Positions 54,797 through 63,101 of a DNA stretch of 64,000 nucleotides are shown here, one piece after another (the stretch's first letter is position 1; every line of letters begins with the position of its first letter). A program made the translations under genes and the position numbers. A model generated the notes under the pieces. It saw nothing but the letters and a program-made list of their open reading frames with translations, searched no databases and had not been told where the DNA came from. Source of the stretch: CAZOOK01 sp964581385 (GTDB lineage: Bacteria > Pseudomonadota > Gammaproteobacteria > Nevskiales > Nevskiaceae); contig CAZOOK010000016.1 in the NCBI GenBank assembly GCA_964581385.1, positions 62,001 through 126,000 of the forward strand. The letters are read 5' to 3'.

Positions 54797-55338
54797 CTGC
54801 TGCCTTTCAGACGCTTGCGGCGTGATCGGGTGATTGCGTTGACGGAATGTTTCGCGACCGGCATGTCTGGCGCAGCCTGACGAGGCTCTAGGCCACTCGC
54901 ACTTGGCACCAATGCAGCGAGATTGCTATGGACTTTGTCCAAAAGTTGGAGCAACTGTTCGACTTTTGCGGCACTAAGTCCGGCCAGTGCGTCGTCGCGG
55001 GCATCGTCCGCTATAGCCCAGATGCGTTGCAGAACCGGCCGTGCACCCGGTTGCAGGTGTAGGCGCCAGACGCGGCGGTCACTCGGATCGCGGCGGCGCT
55101 CGATCCAACCATTCCGCTCAATATGATCGAGAATCCGCACCAGCGTCATCGGGTCGGTTTCCGTCAGGTAAGCCAGTCGAGTTTGGGAAATGCCCTGATT
55201 TTTCTCCAGGTGCACCAATACTCTGCATTGCTCGATCGTTAGCCCAAGCTGGTCGGCGATGGCACGCCGCTCGAAGTTTTTGGACGATAAACGCGCGACA
55301 TCTTTGAGCAGAAAACCGAAGTGACGCAAACCATCCAT
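54793..55338 (-). CDS. MarR-family regulator of the efflux operon
   Basis: A 181-residue winged-helix regulator: LTIEQCRVLVHLEKNQGISQ, LAYLTETDPMTLVRILDHIE and ERRRDPSDRRVWRLHL are the recognition helix and wing. The C-terminus has a basic tail ending RSRRKRLKGSR. It is the first gene of the efflux operon, with an ATGA overlap to the EmrA gene, and probably represses it until a ligand binds. No ribosome site is clear before the ATG. Confidence 0.9.
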   Translation of the reverse strand: MDGLRHFGFLLKDVARLSSKNFERRAIADQLGLTIEQCRVLVHLEKNQGISQTRLAYLTETDPMTLVRILDHIERNGWIERRRDPSDRRVWRLHLQPGARPVLQRIWAIADDARDDALAGLSAAKVEQLLQLLDKVHSNLAALVPSASGLEPRQAAPDMPVAKHSVNAITRSRRKRLKGSR

Positions 55339-55353
55339 ACAAGAATGCGGTCA

Positions 55354-55387
55354 ATATGATATCGGGAGATACTATATCATATGATAT
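55354..55387. promoter_or_regulatory. MarR operator candidates
   Basis: The perfect 14-bp palindrome ATATCATATGATAT lies at 55374-55387, and ATATGATAT recurs at 55354-55362, 25 bp away. Both are within 50 bp of the MarR start in an AT-rich promoter, as expected for autorepression. Confidence 0.65.
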
Positions 55388-55563
55388 TTATTTAAAATTT
55401 GAGCTCGTATTTTCTCGTGCCTGACATGCATGGCATTTGGTCATAACAAGTCATGCAGCGCCATCTGAGCGTTACCGGACAGAACTAACTCTGTGAGACA
55501 AGTCCTCGGCTTTGCCTGGGGTCATTTAACACTGCAGCCGTTAACCCCACGACAGTGCAGTCT

Positions 55564-55604
55564 GAGAAGCACCATCGGGCGCGGACTGATAGCAGTTCAT
55601 TTCC
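55564..55604. repeat. Dispersed 40-bp repeat, copy 2
   Basis: Matches about 38 of 40 positions with the copy at 50119-50158 (GAGAAGCACCATC through GCGCGGACTGATAGCA). This copy runs into the stop codon of the short-chain dehydrogenase at 55597. No gene or terminal inverted repeat is seen in it. Confidence 0.6.
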
Positions 55605-56382
55605 ATTTCGGACCGGCAATGCTGAGTCCACCATCGATGACGATCGCTTGCCCAGTCACATAAGCACTAGCCGGCGAAGCAAGAAATGCGATTGCACCTG
55701 CTATATCCGAAGGCTCTCCGACACGACCCAGCGGGGTAGTGCCCTTGATCATCTGCTCCTGCGCAGGGTCACTCCAAAGCGCCTTGGCGAAATCTGTCCG
55801 GATCACACCAGGTGCAACGCAATTGACACGTATGCCTACGCTACCGAATTCAACCGCGAGATTGCGCGCAAGCTGAAAATCAGCGGCCTTGGAGATGTTG
55901 TACGCTCCGATAATGTCCGAGCCGTGAAGACCGCCGATTGAAGAAACGATGACGATAGCGCCCTCGCCCCGTGCAGCCATTTCCGGCGCCACCATCTGGA
56001 TCAACCAATGATTGGACAGAATGTTGTTGTCCAGCACTTTGCGGAACTGCGCATCGTCAATCCCGGACATTGGACCAAAATATGGATTGGACGCCGCATT
56101 GCATACGAGAATATCGATGCGACCAAACGCTTTGCGGGCACCATCGACTAGACCCTGCAGTTCCTTGCGTGACGAAATATTCGCCGGAACCGCAATGGCA
56201 GTGTCGGCCCCATGGCGGCGATTGATCTCTTTAACCACCACCTCGCAGGCATCGACCTTGCGGCTGGAAATAACCACCTTGGCCCCGTGAGCGGCTAATT
56301 GCTCAGCCGCCGCGCGACCGATGCCGCGAGAAGAACCAGTTACAACTGCAACCCGACCCGTCAGATCGAAGAGGGGTGTCAT
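55597..56382 (-). CDS. Short-chain dehydrogenase
   Basis: A 261-residue classical SDR: TGSSRGIG (15-22), CNAAS (94-98), S147/S148, Y161 and K165 (YNISK). The C-terminal VTGQAIVIDGG is typical. GGAG is six bases before the ATG at 56382. It resembles dehydrogenases of 3-hydroxyacyl-CoA or hydroxysteroids; the substrate is open. It lies 121 bp after the next SDR gene on the same strand. Confidence 0.9.
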   Translation of the reverse strand: MTPLFDLTGRVAVVTGSSRGIGRAAAEQLAAHGAKVVISSRKVDACEVVVKEINRRHGADTAIAVPANISSRKELQGLVDGARKAFGRIDILVCNAASNPYFGPMSGIDDAQFRKVLDNNILSNHWLIQMVAPEMAARGEGAIVIVSSIGGLHGSDIIGAYNISKAADFQLARNLAVEFGSVGIRVNCVAPGVIRTDFAKALWSDPAQEQMIKGTTPLGRVGEPSDIAGAIAFLASPASAYVTGQAIVIDGGLSIAGPKWK

Positions 56383-56503
56383 CTTCTACTCCAAATAGAG
56401 AACAACAAACTCGACTACCGGTCGCGTCCAATTTTTGGAGCCATCCGGCGAAACGCGGTCGTTATGAATAACACCGAAACTCGCCAGGATTGAACCCCCG
56501 GGA

Positions 56504-57343
56504 CTATTCATCAGTTTGGCCGGAGCATTCCTTAATGGCTTTTTCACCGTAAATCATTGTCACCAGATCGACGAAATCCTCACCAACACTGACGTGCATG
56601 CCACCACCGATGCAAAGCACTTCGCCTGTTACAAAGGCTCCACGGTCACCACATAAATACACTGCGCCATCCGCGATAACCTTTGGCAACGCGCCGTCGC
56701 CAAGTAAGGTGTGATGCGTAACCTGGCGAGTCAATCCCTCCGAAAAAGCCGCCATGATTGCCTCGGTTTTGATCCAGCCCGGCGAAATGCAGTTGACATG
56801 GATCTTAAATGGCGCCAACTCGACTGCAGCACAGCGCGTCAGCATCTCGATTGCTGCTTTGGTAGTAGAGTACGGCGCCATCCACTTCGCCACTTTGGTG
56901 CCAGCCGCTGACGAAATCGTAACGATGCGACCACCACGCGCCTTCATTGCGAGTGCAGCCTGTTTGATGGTCAAGGCAGTACCCGTGATATTTAAGGTGT
57001 TGGTGTAATGCCACGATTCCGGGCTCAGCAATAACAAAGGTCCCGGCACGGCACTACCGGCATTGGCGATCGCGATATCGAGATGCCCATCCCGGCTAGC
57101 AAGTTTTACGGCCTTCACCAGATCGCCTTCGACGGTCACATCCCCAACTATGGCGCGAACACGGTCGGCGTCAACAAGCGCTCGCAGCTTTTCGGCAGCT
57201 GGTTCTATTTGCTTGGCTAGATGTCCCATCAAAGTGACAGTTGCGCCAGCCAGCGCAAATTCCTGTGCGCAGGCGAAACCGATGCCGGTGCCCGCACCAG
57301 TGACCAAAACCGTTTTGTTTACGAATTCCTGGGGATCGGACAT
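56504..57343 (-). CDS. Short-chain dehydrogenase
   Basis: A 279-residue SDR with TGAGTGIG (15-22), NAGS (94-97), S144/S145 and Y158xxxK162 (YSTTK). A 25-residue C-terminal extension after the usual GG end (VGEDFVDLVTMIYGEKAI) is unusual. It is the first of two adjacent dehydrogenase genes and is divergent from the VOC gene. Confidence 0.9.
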   Translation of the reverse strand: MSDPQEFVNKTVLVTGAGTGIGFACAQEFALAGATVTLMGHLAKQIEPAAEKLRALVDADRVRAIVGDVTVEGDLVKAVKLASRDGHLDIAIANAGSAVPGPLLLLSPESWHYTNTLNITGTALTIKQAALAMKARGGRIVTISSAAGTKVAKWMAPYSTTKAAIEMLTRCAAVELAPFKIHVNCISPGWIKTEAIMAAFSEGLTRQVTHHTLLGDGALPKVIADGAVYLCGDRGAFVTGEVLCIGGGMHVSVGEDFVDLVTMIYGEKAIKECSGQTDE

Positions 57344-57485
57344 AGAGCTTCTCTTTTTTGCACTGCCTGAATTTAAATAAAGCGGCTTGGTTCCAATGTA
57401 TTTGTTCTTGAGCCACTACGGAGAGCCAATACCTGGACCCGACCTGCGCGCTCGGAACGTATTATGCGATGAATATTGCAAAACA

Positions 57486-57514
57486 TTTTCACAAAAAGCA
57501 AAATCTATTATAAA
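57486..57514 (+). promoter_or_regulatory. Likely sigma-70 promoter for VOC gene
   Basis: TTTTCA (57486-57491) and TATAAA (57509-57514) are separated by 17 bases in an AT-rich stretch, giving a leader of about 55 bases to the ATG at 57575. Confidence 0.45.
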
Positions 57515-57574
57515 AATGGCTGCAGCCGGAATTGATAACTCCGTCTTCAAACGGGGAATGAATCGGAGAATCGC

Positions 57575-57991
57575 ATGAAAGTATTGGGTCTGAATCGAGT
57601 GGAAATGCTGGTCAATGATCCCAAGGATGCATCGAAGGTTTTCAATGATCTATTCAATGGCGCAACTTTTCGCCTGGAAGGCGGCGATCATGGTCAGCCC
57701 ATCGAATCCTGGATGGACTGGAAACTTGGTATCGAGTTGGTACATCCGACCGATCCCAATCACGTCATGGGACAGATGCTGAAGGCCAAGGGCGAAGGCG
57801 TATTTACAGTCGTCTTTGATGTCGAGAGTATCGACGACGCGCGTGATCATCTAAAAGAGAAGGGCTTCAAAATAATTTATGACCATGACTTTGGAGCCCA
57901 TGATGACATCGCGGTGCACAAGCAGATTTGTGTCAGTCCGGAACGTACACACGGGCTGTTGGTGATGTTGATTGAAAAGAAAATGAAGTAA
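57575..57991 (+). CDS. VOC-family (glyoxalase-fold) protein
   Basis: A 138-residue protein with two beta-alpha-beta-beta-beta halves: LNRVEMLVNDPKDASKVFND at the start and VVFDVESIDDARDHLKEKGF in the second half. Metal ligands are not certain; a glutamate in GIELVHP and a histidine late in the protein are candidates. GGAG lies seven bases before the ATG. The family includes dioxygenases, epimerases and binding proteins; no role can be fixed. Confidence 0.82.
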   Translation: MKVLGLNRVEMLVNDPKDASKVFNDLFNGATFRLEGGDHGQPIESWMDWKLGIELVHPTDPNHVMGQMLKAKGEGVFTVVFDVESIDDARDHLKEKGFKIIYDHDFGAHDDIAVHKQICVSPERTHGLLVMLIEKKMK

Positions 57992-58077
57992 TACCAGAGC
58001 GCAACGGCTTGAGGCACGTTACGCGTTTCTTCATCGCTGCCTTGCTTAAATGGATATACCTGGCATGGGTAGTTACG

Positions 58078-59859
58078 ATGGCTTCTGAAATGGATTCAGC
58101 GGCTCAACAAAACCTTATGGAATTACCAGTGACGCCAAAACATTCGACCTTTTTCTGTCGCAACCACTCACCCACGCTCGCGCTGCTTGTACTGTTCGCG
58201 TGCCAATTGCTGATGATGCCACGAGCTTCTGCGGCAACCGCAAATGGTCTTCATACAGTAGGCTCGCAAAGCGCCACCTATTCTGTCCTCTATCAGCCGA
58301 CTCCCTTAGCGAATAACCTGACAATGGTCGCTGCCGCCACTGGCGATCTATATGGTTTTTCCCTAAGCAACAACAACGTCGTCCGGATCAAGCTAAATGG
58401 CGAATCGTCATTGGTTCACACATTCTCGGCCACAGAAGGCTGGGTCGATACGGCCATCAGCGCACCCGGCGGAAATGTGTATGGCGAAACGGTAGGAACC
58501 TATGCGCCAGCAGGTACGCAACCCTGGTCGATTATCTATCGAATCGATCAGAACGGCGCTTACTCCCTGCTGCATGTCTTTGCCCCGGTCGACAATCCCG
58601 GTACGGTCTCTTCTCCCTATATCAATGCCGACGGCGCCGGTAGTGCGGTACTGGTCGTCGACACGACCGGCACACTCTATGGCGCCAAGGTCGCGGGTGG
58701 CAGCAATGGCAATGGCACGTTGTTCAAAATCGCGCCGGATGGCCAATTCACCTTGCTGCATACATTTTCAGCTGCCGATCCAAACACTTTCAGCAATGCC
58801 GATGGCGCTGACCCTTACGGTCTGCTGCTCGGTGCGGACGGCAGCGTTTATGGCATGACCATCAGCGGCGGCAAGCACGGCAAAGGAACTTTCTTCAAGA
58901 TCAATGCGGATAGCAGCCTCAGCACGGTTTATTCCTTCGACAACAAACTGCCGGGCTTCAACGGCTACGTCATCGCAGGACGGGACGGCAACTTCTATGG
59001 AACCGCCGGTGGCGTCGCGCACAGTCTTTCGCCGCAAGGCCAAACGAAAAGGCTATTCGCCTCCGCATCCATGGCACTCGGCAGGCTCATTCAAGGCAGC
59101 GACGGCAATTTCTATGGCGTGGAAAGCCCACGACTCTTCCGCTATGGCCCACAGGCGATCTTCCGGCTCACCCCCAGCGGTCGACATACCGTCTTGCACA
59201 AGTTCGACAGGAACGGCTGGTCGTATGACTGCGCCGTGCTTTTCTTGCATTGCGATCTATTCAACGGGCAGACCAATTTCGATGGTTGGCATTCGGCCCT
59301 CGTGCTGAACAGCGACGGAGCCTTCTATGGCGTCGCCTACGCAGGGGGCGCTGATGAGGGCGGCCTGATCTACAAAGTGACGGAGGATGGAAGCTTCAGC
59401 GTACTCTTTGCCTTTGGCTCGGCAAGCGGTGGACGTCCCGGGTCGCTGGCGCAAGGCATCGATGGCAATTTATACGGCACGATCGATAGCAATGCCATAT
59501 TTAAGCTGCAGCCGCATGGACCTATGACGGTCAGTGCCAGCTTCAGTCCTTCTACCGTCGAAGTTGGCGGCAAAACCGCTCTGACATGGAATTCGACCGG
59601 CGCTGAGTCCTGTCAAATTCTCAGTGTAGACCTTGGATTAAGACCACAACCCGGAGACACGACCGCAACTTCCGGCAGCCTGCCGCTGACAGCCCCGCGC
59701 CAGCTCAACATTGAACTTGGTGATGGCTACGGCATCGATATCAGTCAGGACCTGTCACGCGACTATATCGCCGAAATTCAGTGCACAGCCGCCGACGGCA
59801 GCCTCGCCAATGCCTTGGCTCAACTGCGTTTGCCGGGATGGTATCTGGCCAATCCTTAA
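58078..59859 (+). CDS. Exported GloVer-repeat protein, paralogue 2
   Basis: A 593-residue protein with an internal signal segment (LALLVLFACQLLMMPRASA) and six or more GloVer repeats (LLLGADGSVYGMTISGG, LIQGSDGNFYGVE, LVLNSDGAFYGVAYAGG), then an Ig-like C-terminal domain (FSPSTVEVGGKTALTW, IQCTAADGS). The frame opens at a TTG at 58009, but the ATG at 58078 shortens an unlikely leader; an ATG still nearer the signal segment is also possible. Same architecture as the protein at 50391-51941. Confidence 0.83.
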   Translation: MASEMDSAAQQNLMELPVTPKHSTFFCRNHSPTLALLVLFACQLLMMPRASAATANGLHTVGSQSATYSVLYQPTPLANNLTMVAAATGDLYGFSLSNNNVVRIKLNGESSLVHTFSATEGWVDTAISAPGGNVYGETVGTYAPAGTQPWSIIYRIDQNGAYSLLHVFAPVDNPGTVSSPYINADGAGSAVLVVDTTGTLYGAKVAGGSNGNGTLFKIAPDGQFTLLHTFSAADPNTFSNADGADPYGLLLGADGSVYGMTISGGKHGKGTFFKINADSSLSTVYSFDNKLPGFNGYVIAGRDGNFYGTAGGVAHSLSPQGQTKRLFASASMALGRLIQGSDGNFYGVESPRLFRYGPQAIFRLTPSGRHTVLHKFDRNGWSYDCAVLFLHCDLFNGQTNFDGWHSALVLNSDGAFYGVAYAGGADEGGLIYKVTEDGSFSVLFAFGSASGGRPGSLAQGIDGNLYGTIDSNAIFKLQPHGPMTVSASFSPSTVEVGGKTALTWNSTGAESCQILSVDLGLRPQPGDTTATSGSLPLTAPRQLNIELGDGYGIDISQDLSRDYIAEIQCTAADGSLANALAQLRLPGWYLANP

Positions 59860-60089
59860 CCCGACGGCAGCTAATGGAAGAAGGACCACTCGAAGAAGGC
59901 GCTGCGGGTAAATTACGCGATATCCCGAAGCAAGCCATGCGTCGATATGCTGCTTCTATTTGGTATGGTGCGTTGGGATCGTTAGACAAATACTAAATAC
60001 TCTTGTCAACTACAGGATTGCAAGTAACGCGTGTTGCAACCGCCTACCGCATATCGCTCACACCGATATGTGGCACCGGTCGCGGCCAG

Positions 60090-60605
60090 TCAGACGTTGA
60101 GCGCTGGCATCTTCGCAGTCCGCCACTCTTCGTTGCGCGCCTCGGCGGTTTCCACGGCGCGTTTCCAGAACGCCTCGCCCGTAGCGAGCACGTTGAAATT
60201 GAACTGGGTCGCGTGACGGAACTCAAGCAGTTCTACACCTTCCGGTCCAGGTTTGTACGTATAGGGAACGCCCGCCGGAACGAAGAAGCCATCACGTGGC
60301 CCCAATGCCTCAGTTCCAAGCTGAAGCGAACCGGCGATGACGTAATAAAGGCAGTCGCAGTCGTGGCTGTGAAGCGGCAGCGGATAGTCTTTCTTGAACC
60401 AGACGTGCGACAGGCTGAAACCCGGAATGTTGAACAGCACCTTGACCTGTTCGCCGCGGGCCATGCCCGGACGGTGCATGCCCATGAAACCTTCCTGCTG
60501 GGCCGGCGTGAACTTGGGCATCGACATGATGCCGGTTTCTGCAAGTGCCTTGGCGTCCTTCTCCCGAAAAATCTGGAATTTCGCGCCGCCAGTAGATTCA
60601 CTCAT
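60090..60605 (-). CDS. Cupin-domain protein
   Basis: A 171-residue single-cupin protein: PLHSHDCDCLYYVIAG supplies the histidines and glutamate-equivalent of the first cupin motif, and DGFFVPAGVPYTY the second. It could be a small dioxygenase, isomerase or sensor. It is 184 bp from the next CoA-transferase on the same strand, so co-transcription is uncertain. Confidence 0.82.
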   Translation of the reverse strand: MSESTGGAKFQIFREKDAKALAETGIMSMPKFTPAQQEGFMGMHRPGMARGEQVKVLFNIPGFSLSHVWFKKDYPLPLHSHDCDCLYYVIAGSLQLGTEALGPRDGFFVPAGVPYTYKPGPEGVELLEFRHATQFNFNVLATGEAFWKRAVETAEARNEEWRTAKMPALNV

Positions 60606-60794
60606 CGTTATTTACTCTCTCAGGGGTGACGTCAGGAACCGGTCGTATCGCCTTTTGAGCCACCTGGTCCAAGGCTATCGTGAAAAACAGGGCTTCGCTT
60701 TCTGCGACCCGGAACCTTATTTCCAATGATCTAGATATTAAGATCAAAGCCCTTGCCCCGCAATATGCACCCGATTGCTGAGCGCCCCGATCCG

Positions 60795-61976
60795 CTAGAT
60801 GCTCGCCGCCTCGCGAAAAGCAGCTACCTCTCCGTCGGTGAAGCCAAGTTCCGCGAGAATCTCATCGGTATGTTCTCCTGCGCACGGCGGAGCGCTGCGG
60901 ATGGATGCCGGCGTGGAACTGAGGCTTAGCGGCAGGCGTATCAGTGGAATTTCGCGATCCATTCCAGGCACCTTGGTGGGAGCAAACAACTCCATCGCAC
61001 GAACCTGAGGATGCTCAAGCGCGTCTCGCGGCGAAAGCACAGGTCCTGCCGGGATATTGGCCTTGGCAAGGACATCGAGTGCCTCCACGGAAGTCCGCTC
61101 TTCGCACCAAGCCTGCATGCGAGCCGATAGGAATGCCCCGTTCAGACCACGCAGCTCGTCGGTCGCGAAACGTGGATCTTCCAGCCAATCGGCCTCGCCC
61201 ATCAGCCTCACCCAGCGCCGAAATATCACCGGCCCGACAACTTGAGTAACGATCCATCCATCCTTCGTCCGGAAGGTGTCGGTGGGACCGTTCACAAAGC
61301 TGCGGTTGCCGATCGCGACGCGATCGGGCTGGGTAATGGCTTGCTCGATGAGATAGGTGCTGCTGAATGCCAGCGCGGACCCCAGCAGGCTGGCCGAAAC
61401 CTGCTGCCCGCGTCCGGTCCGGGAGCGCTCTAACAAAGCGGCCATGACTCCGAACGCGGCGTACAGAGCGGCCGCATGATCCACCCAGGTAATTGGTGTC
61501 CGATAGGGCACGTCACCCGGGCCGGACAGATAGGCGGAGCCGCACATGGCCTGACCAACGCTGTCGAAGCCGGGTCGGTCGGCCCAGGGCCCCACTGGCC
61601 CAAACGACGAAATGTTGGCCAGGATGATGTCGGGACGGATGTCGGTCAGTGTCTCGTAATCCAGGCCCATTTTGGGCAGCGCGCTGTCAGGTACGTTGAC
61701 GACGATGACATCCGCCGTCGCGACCAGGCGTCGCATCACTTCCCGACCGGCTTTGGAGCCCGGATCGAGCGTGAGCGAGCGCTTGTTGCGGTTGATCTGA
61801 AGGAACAGAGCGCCCTCGCCTTCATCAGTGATCGGGACGAGTTGGCGGTCTTCGCCGCCGCCCGGACGTTCGACGCGAATGACATCCGCGCCAAAATCGC
61901 CAAGCAAGGTCGCGCAGTAGGGACCGGCCACATATCGGCCGAAGTCAAGGACTCGGATTCCTTCAAGCACTCCCAT
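60795..61976 (-). CDS. Family III CoA-transferase
   Basis: A 393-residue CaiB-type enzyme. IRVLDFGRYVAGPYCATLL, GGGEDRQLVP, FDSVGQAMCGSAYL and the catalytic block ITWVDHAAALYAAFG (D166) are all present. The ATG at 61976 has AGGGGA five bases upstream; a TTG at 61979 also reads in frame. Its layout parallels the transferase at 38165-39400. It is the last gene of a three-gene run with the alcohol dehydrogenase and the reductase-like gene. Confidence 0.9.
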   Translation of the reverse strand: MGVLEGIRVLDFGRYVAGPYCATLLGDFGADVIRVERPGGGEDRQLVPITDEGEGALFLQINRNKRSLTLDPGSKAGREVMRRLVATADVIVVNVPDSALPKMGLDYETLTDIRPDIILANISSFGPVGPWADRPGFDSVGQAMCGSAYLSGPGDVPYRTPITWVDHAAALYAAFGVMAALLERSRTGRGQQVSASLLGSALAFSSTYLIEQAITQPDRVAIGNRSFVNGPTDTFRTKDGWIVTQVVGPVIFRRWVRLMGEADWLEDPRFATDELRGLNGAFLSARMQAWCEERTSVEALDVLAKANIPAGPVLSPRDALEHPQVRAMELFAPTKVPGMDREIPLIRLPLSLSSTPASIRSAPPCAGEHTDEILAELGFTDGEVAAFREAASI

Positions 61977-62036
61977 CAAGTTCCCCTTGCCATTGCGCAG
62001 ATCCGCCGGCGGACGGCCAGCACAACCACGAGCCGC

Positions 62037-63101
62037 TCACGCTGCAGGATCGACCAGGACGGTGACCTCCGCTTCCGCGTCCCTCATCCGCTCGAATGCG
62101 CCGGCGACCCCGGATAAGCCAACGGTATTGCTGATCATCGCGGCGGCGTCGATCTTGCCGTCCGAGATATTCCCCAGCGTCTGGGCGAACTCCTCCATGC
62201 TGTAAGCGATGACGAAGCGCAACGACAGCTCCTTGGCGGACGCCATGACGGGCTCGAAATAGTCCGTCTCCATGCACACGCCCACGACGATGATCTGCGC
62301 AGCGGGCGGCCCTTCCGTCATCAGCTTCTGCAGCAGACCCTTCTTGCCCACGCACTCGAAGACGACCGCGTCGCCAGGCGCGCCTCTATAGCGGGCAGTT
62401 GCCAGATCCTTCATCGTGGCGGGCACATTGAGTTCGGCCCAGCGCGCGTGAGGCGATTCCTTCGCCGGGTCGATGACGATATCCGCGCCCAGCTTCTCGG
62501 CGACCTTGCGGCGACGCTCCGAGAAATCCACGGCGATGACCGGGCCGAATCCGCGCGCCTTCAGCGATGCGATCACGGCCAGACCGATCTGGCCGCAGCC
62601 AATCACCATAGCGACCGATTTCCCGGAAAGACGCGCCGCGTTTACCGCATGTTCGCCGACTGCCACCGGCTCCACCATGGCGGCCTCGGCCGCCGATAGT
62701 CCGTTCGGAACCGGCAGTAGCAGTGCCTCATCCAACACCATATATTCGGCAAAACCACCGGGCAGAATCTCTGAATAGCCGAGCTGCTCCATTCCCTTCG
62801 GACCACTCGCATAGGGCATCGACACGACGGTAGAACCGATCGCGAGTTTGCGGGACGTCCCGGGACCATAGTCGAGGATTTCGGCACAGAACTGGTGCCC
62901 GAAAACCATCTTGCCTTTGGGTTTGTCGCCGCCACCCGTCATCACTCCAAACATATGCTCGGCATGATGTAGTGCGTGCAAGTCGGAACCGCAGATTCCG
63001 CAGACGAGCGAGCGCACCAGCACCTGACCTTTGGCCGGCTTCGGCTGCTCCATCTCCTCGATTTCCAGAACACCGGGGGCGGAACGAACAACCGCTTTCA
63101 T
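62037..63101 (-). CDS. Zinc-type medium-chain alcohol dehydrogenase
   Basis: A 354-residue medium-chain dehydrogenase. C37 in CGICGSDLH and H69 in the GHQ motif are catalytic zinc ligands, the usual GHE glutamate being glutamine; IGCGQIGLAV binds NAD(P). The four-cysteine structural zinc loop is missing. GGAG lies nine bases before the ATG. It overlaps the reductase-like gene upstream by four bases, so the two are coupled. Confidence 0.9.
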   Translation of the reverse strand: MKAVVRSAPGVLEIEEMEQPKPAKGQVLVRSLVCGICGSDLHALHHAEHMFGVMTGGGDKPKGKMVFGHQFCAEILDYGPGTSRKLAIGSTVVSMPYASGPKGMEQLGYSEILPGGFAEYMVLDEALLLPVPNGLSAAEAAMVEPVAVGEHAVNAARLSGKSVAMVIGCGQIGLAVIASLKARGFGPVIAVDFSERRRKVAEKLGADIVIDPAKESPHARWAELNVPATMKDLATARYRGAPGDAVVFECVGKKGLLQKLMTEGPPAAQIIVVGVCMETDYFEPVMASAKELSLRFVIAYSMEEFAQTLGNISDGKIDAAAMISNTVGLSGVAGAFERMRDAEAEVTVLVDPAA

